A stretch of DNA of 64,000 nt from Thiorhodovibrio litoralis (GTDB lineage Bacteria > Pseudomonadota > Gammaproteobacteria > Chromatiales > Chromatiaceae): contig NZ_CP121473.1 of assembly GCF_033954455.1 (NCBI RefSeq), forward strand, positions 682,001-746,000. The letters run 5' to 3'. The position numbers were made by a program, and so were the translations under genes. Shown in pieces: positions 40,918-49,681 of this stretch. The notes under the pieces were generated by a model that was not told the DNA's origin, made no database searches, and saw only the letters and a program-made list of their open reading frames with translations. The stretch's first letter is position 1. Each line of letters starts with the position of its first letter.

Positions 40918-42333
40918 CTAAGTCGAGGTGACGGAAGTCCCTTCGCCCAAGTTGTCCTGTCCGGCCCGGTTTGAGTGTTCCGGGCTAGTGCTTTGGGAAC
41001 CGTCGATGAGATTCTTTAGCGTCAGCCCTTCAGTCGCCCCGTTTGTGGCGGCCGCGATGCGGGTCTCGATGTCAGCCACCGGACCTGTCAGAGGTGCGAT
41101 TGCGCCTTCTTCCTCATATTCGCGCACGGCATCGAGCACCGCCTGGATGCTGATGCGCTCTGGCGGGCGGCTGGGGATGAAACCCTCTGGGAGAGCCAGG
41201 TGATGGCTTGCGGTGCTATCCGTCGTGCGCCGAATGATCTGGGCGGTCTTCAGCATGTCGAGCAGGGTCGCGATATTGGTGCCGGGGACACCACAGGCCT
41301 TCGCCAGGGTGTCGGCATCGGGCGGCAGACGCCCGTGCTCGTAGTCGCTCGCGATGCGGCCGATCAATAACAGCGCCAAACGCTCGCGCAGGCGGTTGCT
41401 CAGGCGCGGTTCGCGTTTTTTGGTGTTCAGATAGGCGGGGTTTTGCACATAAAAGGCGATATTGGCGCCGATCAGCACAATCAGCCAGGCGATATAGATC
41501 CACATCATGAACAGGATCAAAATCGCCAGTGAGGAATAAATCGCCGCGTAACGGGTGGAGCCGGTAATAAAGGTGGCAAAAATTGAGCCCACCGTCTGCC
41601 ACAGCAGCCCGGCCACCAGTGCGCCGATGATGGCCGCGCGTAGTTGCACCCGGGTGTTGGGCACATAGGCGTAGATGAAGGTGAAAGCCAGGCTGATCAG
41701 CAGGAAGGGCAGTAGCCAGGGCCACACGGAGCCGAGCAGAAAGCCCATGGCCTCGCGCTCCATCAACCATTGCACCAGCGTATTGCTGCGCAGGGAAGCC
41801 GTCGCTCCCACCGCAGAGAAAAACAGGACCGGGCCGATCAGCAGCACGCTCAGGTAATGGCTGAGGCGCTCGCCAAAGGGGCGCAGTTGTTTGATGCGCC
41901 AGGTGGCATTGAAGATTTGCTCAATCTTTTGAATCAGCGACAGTACCGAGTAGAGCAGCACCCCAATCCCGACGGAACCCAGCACCTTGACATTGGTCTT
42001 GTCGACGAAGCCGATAAGATTTTGTGCGATTTCTCCGCTCTGATCACCCAGGGGCGCCAGCGCATGCAGCAGCCAGGGCTCGATCTGATTATGTACGCCA
42101 AAGCCCTTGAGCACCGAGAAGCTGACTGCCAGCAGCGGCACCAGCGACAGCAGGGTGGTGTAGACCAGACTCATGGCCTGCAGGGACAACAGGCCCTGGT
42201 GGAAATCCCGGCCGAGGGCGAACATGACGCGCCCGATCAGCACGGCATAGCGCTGTGCGAGTGGCAGCTGCTCCAATGGCGTCTGCCACAGCAAATGCTC
42301 AAGTCTGGTGGGGACGAGCTTAAAATCGATCAT
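40918..42333 (-). CDS. YihY/UPF0761 family inner membrane protein
   Basis: A 471-residue membrane protein once mistaken for ribonuclease BN. Six hydrophobic helices (about 35-280) include SLQAMSLVYTTLLSLVPLLAVSFSVLKG and LLIGPVLFFSAVGATASL; the cytoplasmic C-terminal part (about 290-400) looks like a winged-helix region (LAKACGVPGTNIATLLDMLKTAQIIRR), as in the longer proteobacterial members. The last 60 residues are low-complexity. Molecular function is unknown. It converges with rnhB. Confidence 0.88.
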   Translation of the reverse strand: MIDFKLVPTRLEHLLWQTPLEQLPLAQRYAVLIGRVMFALGRDFHQGLLSLQAMSLVYTTLLSLVPLLAVSFSVLKGFGVHNQIEPWLLHALAPLGDQSGEIAQNLIGFVDKTNVKVLGSVGIGVLLYSVLSLIQKIEQIFNATWRIKQLRPFGERLSHYLSVLLIGPVLFFSAVGATASLRSNTLVQWLMEREAMGFLLGSVWPWLLPFLLISLAFTFIYAYVPNTRVQLRAAIIGALVAGLLWQTVGSIFATFITGSTRYAAIYSSLAILILFMMWIYIAWLIVLIGANIAFYVQNPAYLNTKKREPRLSNRLRERLALLLIGRIASDYEHGRLPPDADTLAKACGVPGTNIATLLDMLKTAQIIRRTTDSTASHHLALPEGFIPSRPPERISIQAVLDAVREYEEEGAIAPLTGPVADIETRIAAATNGATEGLTLKNLIDGSQSTSPEHSNRAGQDNLGEGTSVTST

Positions 42334-42420
42334 GTCGCGGCGGCCGGTGGCGAGGCGCGCCCAGTTGCGCTAGCGCACCGCTGGTTCATGCGGGGGGTTC
42401 ATGCGGGTGAGTCATGAACG

Positions 42421-42903
42421 TTAGTCATGCGCGCGCACCAGCCGCGCCTTTTCGCGCTGCCAGTCGCGGTCTTTCTCGGTCGCGCGCTTGTCGTGCAGCT
42501 TCTTGCCCTTGGCCAGGCCGATCTCGAGCTTGGCCATACCGCGCTTCCAGTACATGGCGGTGGGCACCAGGGTATAACCGGCGCGCTCGGTCTGGCCGAT
42601 CAGGCGGTCGAGTTCCCCGCGCTTGAGCAGCAGCTTGCGGGTGCGCGTCGGGTCGGTGGTGACATGGGTCGAGGCGGAATTCAGGGGCGAGACATGGGCG
42701 CCGATCAAAAAGGCTTCTGCATGCAGGATCTTGACGTAGCTCTCCTTGAGCTGTGCGCGCCCTGCACGCAGGCTTTTGACTTCCCAGCCAAGCAGGCACA
42801 GCCCTGCCTCGATGCGTTGCTCGATGTGGTAGTCATGCCCGGCCTTTTTGTTCAGCGCAATGGTGTTGCTGCCGGATGATTTCTTTTTGCTGGATTTTGC
42901 CAT
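42421..42903 (-). CDS. smpB: SsrA-binding protein SmpB
   Basis: A 160-residue tmRNA partner for rescue of stalled ribosomes. The core [41 protein letters not shown] and [50 protein letters not shown] is intact, ending in the basic tail that enters the mRNA channel. No ssrA (tmRNA) gene was recognised beside it. Confidence 0.96.
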   Translation of the reverse strand: MAKSSKKKSSGSNTIALNKKAGHDYHIEQRIEAGLCLLGWEVKSLRAGRAQLKESYVKILHAEAFLIGAHVSPLNSASTHVTTDPTRTRKLLLKRGELDRLIGQTERAGYTLVPTAMYWKRGMAKLEIGLAKGKKLHDKRATEKDRDWQREKARLVRAHD

Positions 42904-42932
42904 TGGCCAAGTCTATACCAAGGGGACAGGGA

Positions 42933-42969
42933 TTTTCGGCTTGTTTCGGGCCGGAAAGCGGTCATGGGG
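42933..42969. repeat. Partial, diverged end of the palindromic intergenic element
   Basis: TTTCGGCTTGTTTCGGGCC followed by a GC-rich run resembles the outer end of the full elements at 55311-55417 and 63182-63299. It lies downstream of dctM and upstream of smpB. The match decays after about 30 bases. Confidence 0.4.
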
Positions 42970-42995
42970 GGCGGGGCAGCGATAGAGCATTTCGC

Positions 42996-44381
42996 TCAAT
43001 CCGTATAAACCGCGTGCGGCAGCCAGGTGGCCAGTTCCGGGAAAAACGACAGCGCCGCCAGCATCAGCAGCTGGATGGCGATGAAAGGCGCGACACCTTG
43101 GTAAATCTGCGAGGTGCGAAGCTCCGGGGGCGCGACACCGCGCAGGTAGAAGAGCGAGAAACCAAAGGGCGGGGTCAGGAAGGAGGTCTGCAGATTGATG
43201 GCGATCATCACGCCGAGCCACACCGGGTCGAGTCCCATCATCAGCAGCACAGGGCCGACGATGGGCACCACCACGAAGGTGATCTCGATGAAGTCCAGAA
43301 TAAAGCCGAGCAGGAACATCACCACCATCACCAGCGCGACCGCGCTGACGGTGCCACCGGGCAGGTTGGTCAGGAAGTCAGTCACCAGCTCATCGCCATG
43401 AAAGCCGCGAAACACCAGCGAGAAAATAGCCGCGCCGATAAAAATCAGAAACACCATGCTGGTGACCATGGCCGTCTGCCGCACCACCTCGCGCAGAGTG
43501 GTGAGGTTGAGCTGACGTTGCTGGGCGGCCAGCAGCATGGCGCCCACGGCGCCGACGCCGGCGGCCTCGGTCGGGGTGGCAATGCCGTAGAGAATCGACC
43601 CCAGCACGGCAACAATCAGCAGCAGGGGCGGGAGCAGCACCCGCACGACTTGCAACCACAGCCCCGAGCCGCTGTGCAGCCGCTCGGCGGCCGGCATGGC
43701 CGGCATCCAGTGCGGGCGGATGACGGCGATCAACACCAGATAAGCGATGTAGGCGGCGACCAGCAACAGGCCGGGAATCAGGGCGCCGACGAACAGATCG
43801 CCGACTGAGACCGTCTTCGGCGACCAGATACCCATGTCGAGCTGTGCCTGCTGATAGGCGCTTGAGAGCACATCGCCGAGCAGCACCAGCACGATGGAGG
43901 GTGGAATGATCTGCCCCAGGGTGCCAGAGGCGCAGATGGTGCCAGCGGCCAGGCTGGGGGAATAATTTCGCTTGAGCATGGTCGGCAGTGACAAGAGCCC
44001 CATGGTCACCACGGTGGCGCCGACAATGCCGGTGCTGGCGGCAAGCAGCATGCCGACCACTGTGACCGAGATGCCCAGGCCACCACGCAGCGGGCCGAAC
44101 AGCATGGCCATGGTCTCGAGCAGCTTCTCCGCCACCCGCGAGCGCTCGAGCATCACGCCCATAAACACGAAAAGCGGCACTGCGATCAGCGTCTCGTTGA
44201 TCATGATGCCGTAGATGCGATTGGGCAGCGCCTCCAGAAAGGCGTGGTCGAACAGGCCGAACCATTCACCGACCAGCGCCATCAGCAGCGCGGTGCCGCC
44301 GAGCGACAGGGCCACCGGATAGCCGAGCAGCAGCACTAGGCCGACCGCCACAAAAAGCACCAGCGGCATCAGCTCAGCCAT
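42996..44381 (-). CDS. dctM: TRAP transporter large permease (DctM)
   Basis: A 461-residue membrane protein with about 12 hydrophobic helices, the transport subunit of a tripartite ATP-independent periplasmic transporter. Family marks include FVFMGVMLERSRVAEKLLETMAMLFGPLRGGLG and ASTGIVGATVVTMGLLSLPTMLKRNYSPSLAAGTICASGTLGQIIPPS. Its start overlaps the DctQ stop by eight bases. No DctP solute-binding gene accompanies the pair, so the substrate cannot be read from context; the sequence type resembles the mannitol/chloroaromatic group. Confidence 0.92.
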   Translation of the reverse strand: MAELMPLVLFVAVGLVLLLGYPVALSLGGTALLMALVGEWFGLFDHAFLEALPNRIYGIMINETLIAVPLFVFMGVMLERSRVAEKLLETMAMLFGPLRGGLGISVTVVGMLLAASTGIVGATVVTMGLLSLPTMLKRNYSPSLAAGTICASGTLGQIIPPSIVLVLLGDVLSSAYQQAQLDMGIWSPKTVSVGDLFVGALIPGLLLVAAYIAYLVLIAVIRPHWMPAMPAAERLHSGSGLWLQVVRVLLPPLLLIVAVLGSILYGIATPTEAAGVGAVGAMLLAAQQRQLNLTTLREVVRQTAMVTSMVFLIFIGAAIFSLVFRGFHGDELVTDFLTNLPGGTVSAVALVMVVMFLLGFILDFIEITFVVVPIVGPVLLMMGLDPVWLGVMIAINLQTSFLTPPFGFSLFYLRGVAPPELRTSQIYQGVAPFIAIQLLMLAALSFFPELATWLPHAVYTD

Positions 44382-44961
44382 GGGGACCCCCGGCGGACTT
44401 GCCATCGCTGCTCAACGCCTGCTCGCAACCAGCCAGGAAGAGCCCGTTGCGCAGCAGCCAGACCGCGGCCTGAACCAGCAGCAGCGCGGGCATGAGCAAA
44501 ATGAGCGTTTTTAGCAGCCAGACGCCGGGCAGGCCGCCGGCCTCGCGCGAGCCTTCGTGCAGCGACCAGGATGCGGCGACGTAATGGACGCTCGAGACCA
44601 GAATGAACAGGCACACTGGCACCAGCAAGAACAGCGTACCGAGCAGATCCACCCAGGCGCGCTGACGCGGCGAGAAGCGCTGGGAGTAGAAGATATCGAC
44701 CCGCACATGCCCATCGCGCCCCAGGGTGTAGGCTGTGGCCAGCATAAACAGGGCGGCATGCATGTAGGTGACCGACTCCTGCATCGCGATCCAGCCCAGA
44801 TCGAAGGCGTAGCGCAGCAGCACCACCAGAAAGGTCATCAGCACCATGGCCAGTGCCAGCCAGGCGACGCTTTGGCCGAGCCAGAGGTTAATCGCCTCAA
44901 GCCGGCGCGCAAGGCGCAGCAAAAAGGCTTGACCTGTCTGGGGTGGAGTTGAATCGGCCAT
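44374..44961 (-). CDS. dctQ: TRAP transporter small permease (DctQ)
   Basis: A 195-residue, four-helix membrane subunit. FLVVLLRYAFDLGWIAMQESVTYMHAALFMLATAYTLGRDGHVRVDIFY is the family signature with the conserved RVDI. It precedes and overlaps dctM. The DUF2782 gene lies 39 bases upstream on the same strand and may share its transcript, although a functional link is not established. Confidence 0.9.
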   Translation of the reverse strand: MADSTPPQTGQAFLLRLARRLEAINLWLGQSVAWLALAMVLMTFLVVLLRYAFDLGWIAMQESVTYMHAALFMLATAYTLGRDGHVRVDIFYSQRFSPRQRAWVDLLGTLFLLVPVCLFILVSSVHYVAASWSLHEGSREAGGLPGVWLLKTLILLMPALLLVQAAVWLLRNGLFLAGCEQALSSDGKSAGGPHG

Positions 44962-45000
44962 GATGAGAGGGCTCGGTTGCAGATGACGGGCGAGCGATCG

Positions 45001-45378
45001 CTACCAGCTGAACAGCAGCCATTGCGGCACGGACATATTCGGCCCGGAGTCCTCCTCGCGATCAAGTGTGCCGTCCCCATTGGTGTCGAACAGGTAGTAA
45101 GACGGGCCGGTGAGTGGATCGATTTTTACCATGTAAAGCTTGCCCTTGATGCGATACTCGGTGACAACTTCGGTTTCGGTCTCGGTGATGGTCACCTCGG
45201 GCTCAATGCCTTCGCCCGGATAGGGGGAGGCTGGAATGTTTGGTGTCGGCAGGTAAAATTGGCCTGCGGGCGGCTCCTGAACCGGTTCCTGAGCCATCTC
45301 CTGAGCAGGCGTGCTTGTAACAGACACCAGCAATGCCAGCATGAGCATCAGGGCCGGGGCAAACGACAGGGTTTTCAT
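45001..45378 (-). CDS. DUF2782 family exported protein with an EF-hand-like loop
   Basis: A 125-residue protein with a signal peptide (MKTLSFAPALMLMLALLVSVTS) and a DUF2782 domain: VTITETETEVVTEYRIKGKLYMVKIDPLTGPSYYLFD. The end of the domain reads DTNGDGTLDREE, a full 12-position match to a calcium-binding EF-hand loop (acidic or Asn at 1, 3, 5, 9, 12, Gly at 6), unusual to see as a single loop. The start at 45378 has AGAGGA upstream. Function unknown; calcium binding is inference. Confidence 0.85.
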   Translation of the reverse strand: MKTLSFAPALMLMLALLVSVTSTPAQEMAQEPVQEPPAGQFYLPTPNIPASPYPGEGIEPEVTITETETEVVTEYRIKGKLYMVKIDPLTGPSYYLFDTNGDGTLDREEDSGPNMSVPQWLLFSW

Positions 45379-45565
45379 TGGGGTCCTCTCCACCATGGGT
45401 TGCGGCGCGCGCCGATTGCAGCCGTTAATCCCGGCCATTCGCACACCATGGCTTTAGTTTATTACGGATGGCTCTTATCTTGCTGCCAAAATCTGCGGAT
45501 TGCCGCAGTGAGCCGGCACCGGTTCCAGAACACCTCGGACAGATGCGACTCAGGAAACGCGCGCC

Positions 45566-46855
45566 ATGCAAAGGGACAGACTGCTCGAGCTTGACGCCAG
45601 CCATGCCTGGCACCCCTACAGCGCCACCCGTGATCCGGACCCGGTCTATCCGGTGCGCCGCGCGCGCGGCTGCACCCTGGAGCTGACCGATGGGCGCGAG
45701 CTGATCGACGGTATGGCCTCCTGGTGGTGCGTGATTCACGGCTACAACCACCCGCGACTGAACGCTGCCGCCAAAGCGCAGCTCGATGACATGGCCCATG
45801 TGATGTTCGGCGGCCTGACCCACGCCCCAGCTATGGGGCTGGTGGAGCGTTTGGTGCGCCTGACACCGGCGCCGCTTGAACGGGTGTTTCTGTGCGATTC
45901 GGGCTCGGTCGCGGTCGAGATCGCGCTCAAAATGGCGATGCAATACTGGCACGCGCGCGGGGAGCCCAAGAAAACGCGCTTTCTCGCGCTGCGCCACGGC
46001 TACCATGGCGACACCTACCATGCCATGTCCGTCTGCGATCCGGTCACCGGCATGCATCGGCTGTTCAGCGCTTCGCTGCCGCAGCAGCTGTTCGCGCCGG
46101 CGCCTGCCCCGGCTTTTGGCGCGCCATGTCTGGACACTGATATCGCGGACTTCGCCCAACTGCTTGAGGCCCATCATCACGAACTGGCCGCAGTGATTCT
46201 TGAGCCCATAGTGCAGGGTGCCGGTGGCATGCGCTTCTACTCGGCTGACTACCTGACCCGGTTGCGTGCCCTCTGCGACCAGTACCGGGTGCTTTTGATT
46301 GCCGATGAGATCGCGACCGGCTTCGGGCGCACCGGGCGGTTGTTCGCCTGCGAGCATGCAGGCATCAGCCCGGATATCATGACCCTCGGCAAGGCGCTAA
46401 CCGGCGGCTATCTGACCTCCGCCGCCACCCTGACCACCGAGGCTGTCGCAGATACCATCTCCGACGGCGCGCCCGGTGTGTTCATGCATGGCCCGACCTT
46501 TATGGGTAATCCGCTCGCCTGCGCCATCGCCAATGCCAGTATCGACCTGCTGCTTGAGGACGACTGGCAGGCCAATATCGCGCGCATTGAATCCCGTCTG
46601 CGCACCGGCCTCGCCCCTTGTCGCGACCTTCCCGGCGTGGCCGAGGTGCGGGTGCTCGGCGCCATCGGCGTGGTGGAGATGACCGAGCCGGTCCGGATGC
46701 GCGAAATCCAGCGCCGCTTCGTCGAGCAAGGCGTCTGGGTCCGCCCCTTCGGCCGCCTGGTTTATCTGATGCCGCCCTATGTGATCTCCGACGAGGAGCT
46801 CGACCACCTGTGCAATGCCATGGTCAAGGTGCTCGCCCCCAGCTCTAACCACTAA
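45566..46855 (+). CDS. bioA: Adenosylmethionine-8-amino-7-oxononanoate aminotransferase
   Basis: A 429-residue PLP aminotransferase of biotin synthesis. [18 protein letters not shown] at the N-terminus, [35 protein letters not shown] and the lysine in [16 protein letters not shown] identify Bio[22 protein letters not shown] is the class III signature. The other bio genes are not in the window, so it is a stand-alone copy. Confidence 0.95.
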   Translation: MQRDRLLELDASHAWHPYSATRDPDPVYPVRRARGCTLELTDGRELIDGMASWWCVIHGYNHPRLNAAAKAQLDDMAHVMFGGLTHAPAMGLVERLVRLTPAPLERVFLCDSGSVAVEIALKMAMQYWHARGEPKKTRFLALRHGYHGDTYHAMSVCDPVTGMHRLFSASLPQQLFAPAPAPAFGAPCLDTDIADFAQLLEAHHHELAAVILEPIVQGAGGMRFYSADYLTRLRALCDQYRVLLIADEIATGFGRTGRLFACEHAGISPDIMTLGKALTGGYLTSAATLTTEAVADTISDGAPGVFMHGPTFMGNPLACAIANASIDLLLEDDWQANIARIESRLRTGLAPCRDLPGVAEVRVLGAIGVVEMTEPVRMREIQRRFVEQGVWVRPFGRLVYLMPPYVISDEELDHLCNAMVKVLAPSSNH

Positions 46856-46963
46856 CCACTGACTGCTAGCCAGAAACGACATGACCACAGACACCTGCCC
46901 CAGTTATCGCTTTCGGCTATCATGACGCCGTATGAATTCTGATCTTATCGAGCAGTCACAACC

Positions 46964-47464
46964 ATGCGGGAAGCGTTGAGCCCGTCTGCCTTCGTCTGGC
47001 CGGTGCGGGTCTATTACGAGGACACCGACGCCGGTGGTCTGGTGTATCACGCCAACTACCTGCGCTTTTTCGAGCGCGCACGCACCGAATGGCTGCGCGC
47101 ACTTGGCTATGAGCAGGACCAACTGCGCGAGGACGAAGACCTGCTGTTCGTCGCGCGCCGCGCCGAGATCCGCTTTCAGCACCCGGCGCGTTTTAACGAC
47201 GCCCTGCTGGTGAGCGCGAGCATCTCCGCGCACGGCGGCGCCAGCATCGATTTCGACCAAGACATTCGTCGCCAGGCAGATGGCCAGCTGTGTTGCAGCG
47301 CGACCTTCAATATTGCCGCGATCAGTGCCGCGCGCCAGCGGCCCAAGCGGATACCGCAGCCGCTGCTTGCCCAGCTTTTTTCCCAACCTTCCGCCCAGCC
47401 TTCCGCCCAACCTTTCGCCCAACCTTCTGGCCAACATTCCGGAGAGACCGCCCATGGGCTCTGA
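46964..47464 (+). CDS. ybgC: Tol-Pal associated acyl-CoA thioesterase YbgC
   Basis: A 166-residue hot-dog-fold thioesterase, first gene of the Tol-Pal operon. VYYEDTDAGGLVYHANYLRFFERARTEWL carries the catalytic Asp. The C-terminal about 25 residues are unusual: a Q-P-S/F-A/G-Q repeat encoded by five tandem 12-base units (47382-47441). The stop lies 11 bases inside tolQ. Confidence 0.93.
   Translation: MREALSPSAFVWPVRVYYEDTDAGGLVYHANYLRFFERARTEWLRALGYEQDQLREDEDLLFVARRAEIRFQHPARFNDALLVSASISAHGGASIDFDQDIRRQADGQLCCSATFNIAAISAARQRPKRIPQPLLAQLFSQPSAQPSAQPFAQPSGQHSGETAHGL
47382..47441 (+). repeat. Five tandem 12-base repeats at the end of ybgC
   Basis: Units of CCCAACCTTCCG type begin at 47382, 47394, 47406, 47418 and 47430, with one to three changes each. 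The last unit ends in the G that starts the tolQ Shine-Dalgarno (GGAG), so copy number changes would lengthen YbgC without touching tolQ translation signals. Confidence 0.9.
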
Positions 47465-48128
47465 GCTTTCGCTGTTTAATCTGTTCGTCAATGCCGGTTT
47501 GACGGTGAAACTGATCCTGCTGATCTTGTTGATGGCCTCGGTGCTGTCCTGGATGATCATTTTTGATCGCTCGCGGGTGCTGAAACGGGCCCGCCAAGCG
47601 GCTGAAATTTTCGAACATCGCTTTTGGTCCGGTGGCGATCTGAGCGCGCTTTACCGCGATCTTGGCCAGAGCGAGGTCAGCAGTTCGGGACTCGCGTCCA
47701 TTTTTCGCGCCGGCTTCAAGGAATACGTGCGGCTGCGCAAAATTGAACCAGACGACACCATGGCGGTCATCGCCGGTGCCGAGCGTTCCATGCGGGTCGC
47801 CCTGAGCCGGGAGATGGACCGGCTCGACGCCAACCTGTCTGTCCTTGCCACCATCGGTTCCATCGGCCCCTACATCGGCCTGTTCGGTACGGTCTGGGGC
47901 ACCATGAATGCCTTCTATGCCCTTGGCAATCTGCAACAGGCCACCCTGGCCGTGGTCGCTCCTGGCATCTCTGAGGCACTCATTTCCACCGCCGTCGGGC
48001 TTTTTGCTGCCATTCCGGCGGTGGTCGGCTTCAACCGCTATGTCGATCAGGTCGAGCGCATGCACAATCGTTACGAGGAGTTCATGGAGGAATTCTCCAC
48101 CCTGTTGCAGCGCCAAGGCCATCAATAG
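47454..48128 (+). CDS. tolQ: Tol-Pal system inner membrane protein TolQ
   Basis: A 224-residue proton-channel subunit with three membrane helices (about 15-38, 130-155, 170-190). The MotA/ExbB-type segments SIGPYIGLFGTVWGTMNAF and ISEALISTAVGLFAAIPAVVGFNRY are complete. The ATG at 47454 has GGAGAG upstream and overlaps ybgC by 11 bases. Confidence 0.97.
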   Translation: MGSELSLFNLFVNAGLTVKLILLILLMASVLSWMIIFDRSRVLKRARQAAEIFEHRFWSGGDLSALYRDLGQSEVSSSGLASIFRAGFKEYVRLRKIEPDDTMAVIAGAERSMRVALSREMDRLDANLSVLATIGSIGPYIGLFGTVWGTMNAFYALGNLQQATLAVVAPGISEALISTAVGLFAAIPAVVGFNRYVDQVERMHNRYEEFMEEFSTLLQRQGHQ

Positions 48129-48175
48129 ATCGCCGGCAATACCGCCAGCCTGGCTGACTCCACACCGAGGCCAAG

Positions 48176-48616
48176 ATGAAGCGCAAAGACCGCCGCAACC
48201 GCCGCCGGCCCATGGCCGAGATCAACGTGGTGCCATACATCGACGTGATGCTGGTGCTGCTGGTCATCTTTATGGTCACGGCACCTCTGATCAGCCAGGG
48301 TGTCAAACTCGACTTGCCTCAGGCCCAGGCCAAACCGCAGCCATCTGAAGATAACCCGCCCCTGGTGATCCATATCGATCAAAGCGGCGACATTTATCTC
48401 GATCTTGGCGATGCCAGCCCTGAGCAAGTGGACCAGCAACAGCTTTTTGAGCGGCTGGAAGGCGCGTTGCGTGCCGACGCAGAGCTGAAAGTCATGCTGC
48501 GTGCGGATGAGTCCGTGTCCTACGGGCGCATTATCGATGCCATGGTTGCCGCTCAGGCCGCCGGTGCTCCCAGCGTGGGACTGGTAACCCAGCCACCGCT
48601 TGAGGAGACACCCTAA
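48176..48616 (+). CDS. tolR: Tol-Pal system protein TolR
   Basis: A 146-residue partner of TolQ with one membrane helix. AEINVVPYIDVMLVLLVIFMVTAPL includes the essential Asp of the helix; the periplasmic domain ends with YGRIIDAMVAAQAAGAPSVGLVTQPP. It follows tolQ after 47 bases. Confidence 0.97.
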   Translation: MKRKDRRNRRRPMAEINVVPYIDVMLVLLVIFMVTAPLISQGVKLDLPQAQAKPQPSEDNPPLVIHIDQSGDIYLDLGDASPEQVDQQQLFERLEGALRADAELKVMLRADESVSYGRIIDAMVAAQAAGAPSVGLVTQPPLEETP

Positions 48617-48676
48617 GGCTCATGGTCCCGGCTACCCCGGACAATGCAACGGCTGTGACAGGGTAGACGGGCCGTC

Positions 48677-49669
48677 ATGTGGCAAATTTTTGAACGCAAT
48701 CCGCGCGCCTTTTTGTGGGCGCTTCTGCTGCATCTGGCGCTGGCGATCCTCATCTTTAGCAGCATCGCCTGGACGCGTGGCGATCAGCACTCTGGCGCGC
48801 AGGGAAACCTGATCGATTCCAGCCTGAGTTTGTCGCCCGAGTTGCAGGATCGGGTCGCCCAGTTGCGTGACCCACAGGCTTTCCGGATCGCGCAGGAGGA
48901 TGAACGCCAGCGCCAAGAGGACAAGCGCATCCAAGCCGAAGAGGAAGCCCGTCAGGCTGCAGCGGCGGCTGAGGCTGAACGCCAGCGGCAGGCCGAACAG
49001 GAATCGCGACGTCGGGCTGCGATCGAGGCCGAACGCCAGGCAGAACGCGATGCGGCGCGCGAAGCCCAGCGCCAGGTCGAGCTGCAGGCCCGGCGCGAAG
49101 CTGAACGTGAGGCGCGTGTGCAAGCTGAACTGGAAGCCCAGCGCCAAGCCGAGCTTGAAGTGCAGCGCAGGGCAGAAGAAACTGCGCAACGCCAAGCCGA
49201 AGAACAAGCCCAGCGCGAGGCCAAGGAACAAGCTCAGCGTGAAGCCGAAGAACAAGCCCAGCGCGAGGCAGAAGAACAGGCTCAACGCGAAGCCGAAGAA
49301 CAAGCCAAACGCGAAGCCGAGGAGCAGGCTCAACGCGAGGCTGAGGAGCAAGCCCGCAGCCAAGCCGCCGCCGCAGCCGCGCGCGCCCAGCAACTCGCGA
49401 ACGAATGGGTACCCAGAATCAGCGCTAAGGTGGCACAATTCTGGATCCGGCCGCAATCGCTCCAGGTCCAGGTCTCGACCCTGGTCCGCCTGCAACTGAA
49501 TCCGGGCGGTGAGGTGGTGCCCGGCAGTGTCAAAGTCATCGAAAGCAGCGGCTATCCGGCCTTTGATACCTCGGTGGTTCGCGCCATCATGGACGCCTCA
49601 CCGCTGCCAGTGCCCGATGGTGATGACTTCAAGGTGTTCAAAGACTTCGATTTTCGCTTCAAACCTTAG
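48677..49669 (+). CDS. tolA: Tol-Pal system protein TolA
   Basis: A 330-residue envelope-spanning protein. An N-terminal helix (LWALLLHLALAILIFSSIAW) is followed by a long charged helix (about 70-235) with many E-E-Q-A-Q-R-E-A repeats, and a C-terminal TonB-like domain (VSTLVRLQLNPGGEVVPGSVKVIESSGYPAFDTSVVRAIM) that contacts TolB and Pal. The repeat DNA (about 49190-49370) is prone to slippage. Confidence 0.95.
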   Translation: MWQIFERNPRAFLWALLLHLALAILIFSSIAWTRGDQHSGAQGNLIDSSLSLSPELQDRVAQLRDPQAFRIAQEDERQRQEDKRIQAEEEARQAAAAAEAERQRQAEQESRRRAAIEAERQAERDAAREAQRQVELQARREAEREARVQAELEAQRQAELEVQRRAEETAQRQAEEQAQREAKEQAQREAEEQAQREAEEQAQREAEEQAKREAEEQAQREAEEQARSQAAAAAARAQQLANEWVPRISAKVAQFWIRPQSLQVQVSTLVRLQLNPGGEVVPGSVKVIESSGYPAFDTSVVRAIMDASPLPVPDGDDFKVFKDFDFRFKP

Positions 49670-49681
49670 GAATCCGCGATT

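Noticed and set aside
42421-43000. tmRNA gene beside smpB
   Set aside because: No tRNA-Ala-like ends or tag-coding segment found in the flanks.
42876-43808. His- and Gln-rich frame opposite dctM
   Set aside because: Composition is the expected antisense of a hydrophobic membrane protein; no start signal.
49190-49370. Repeats in tolA considered as a CRISPR-like or mobile array
   Set aside because: They are in-frame codons of the TolA helical domain with no spacers.
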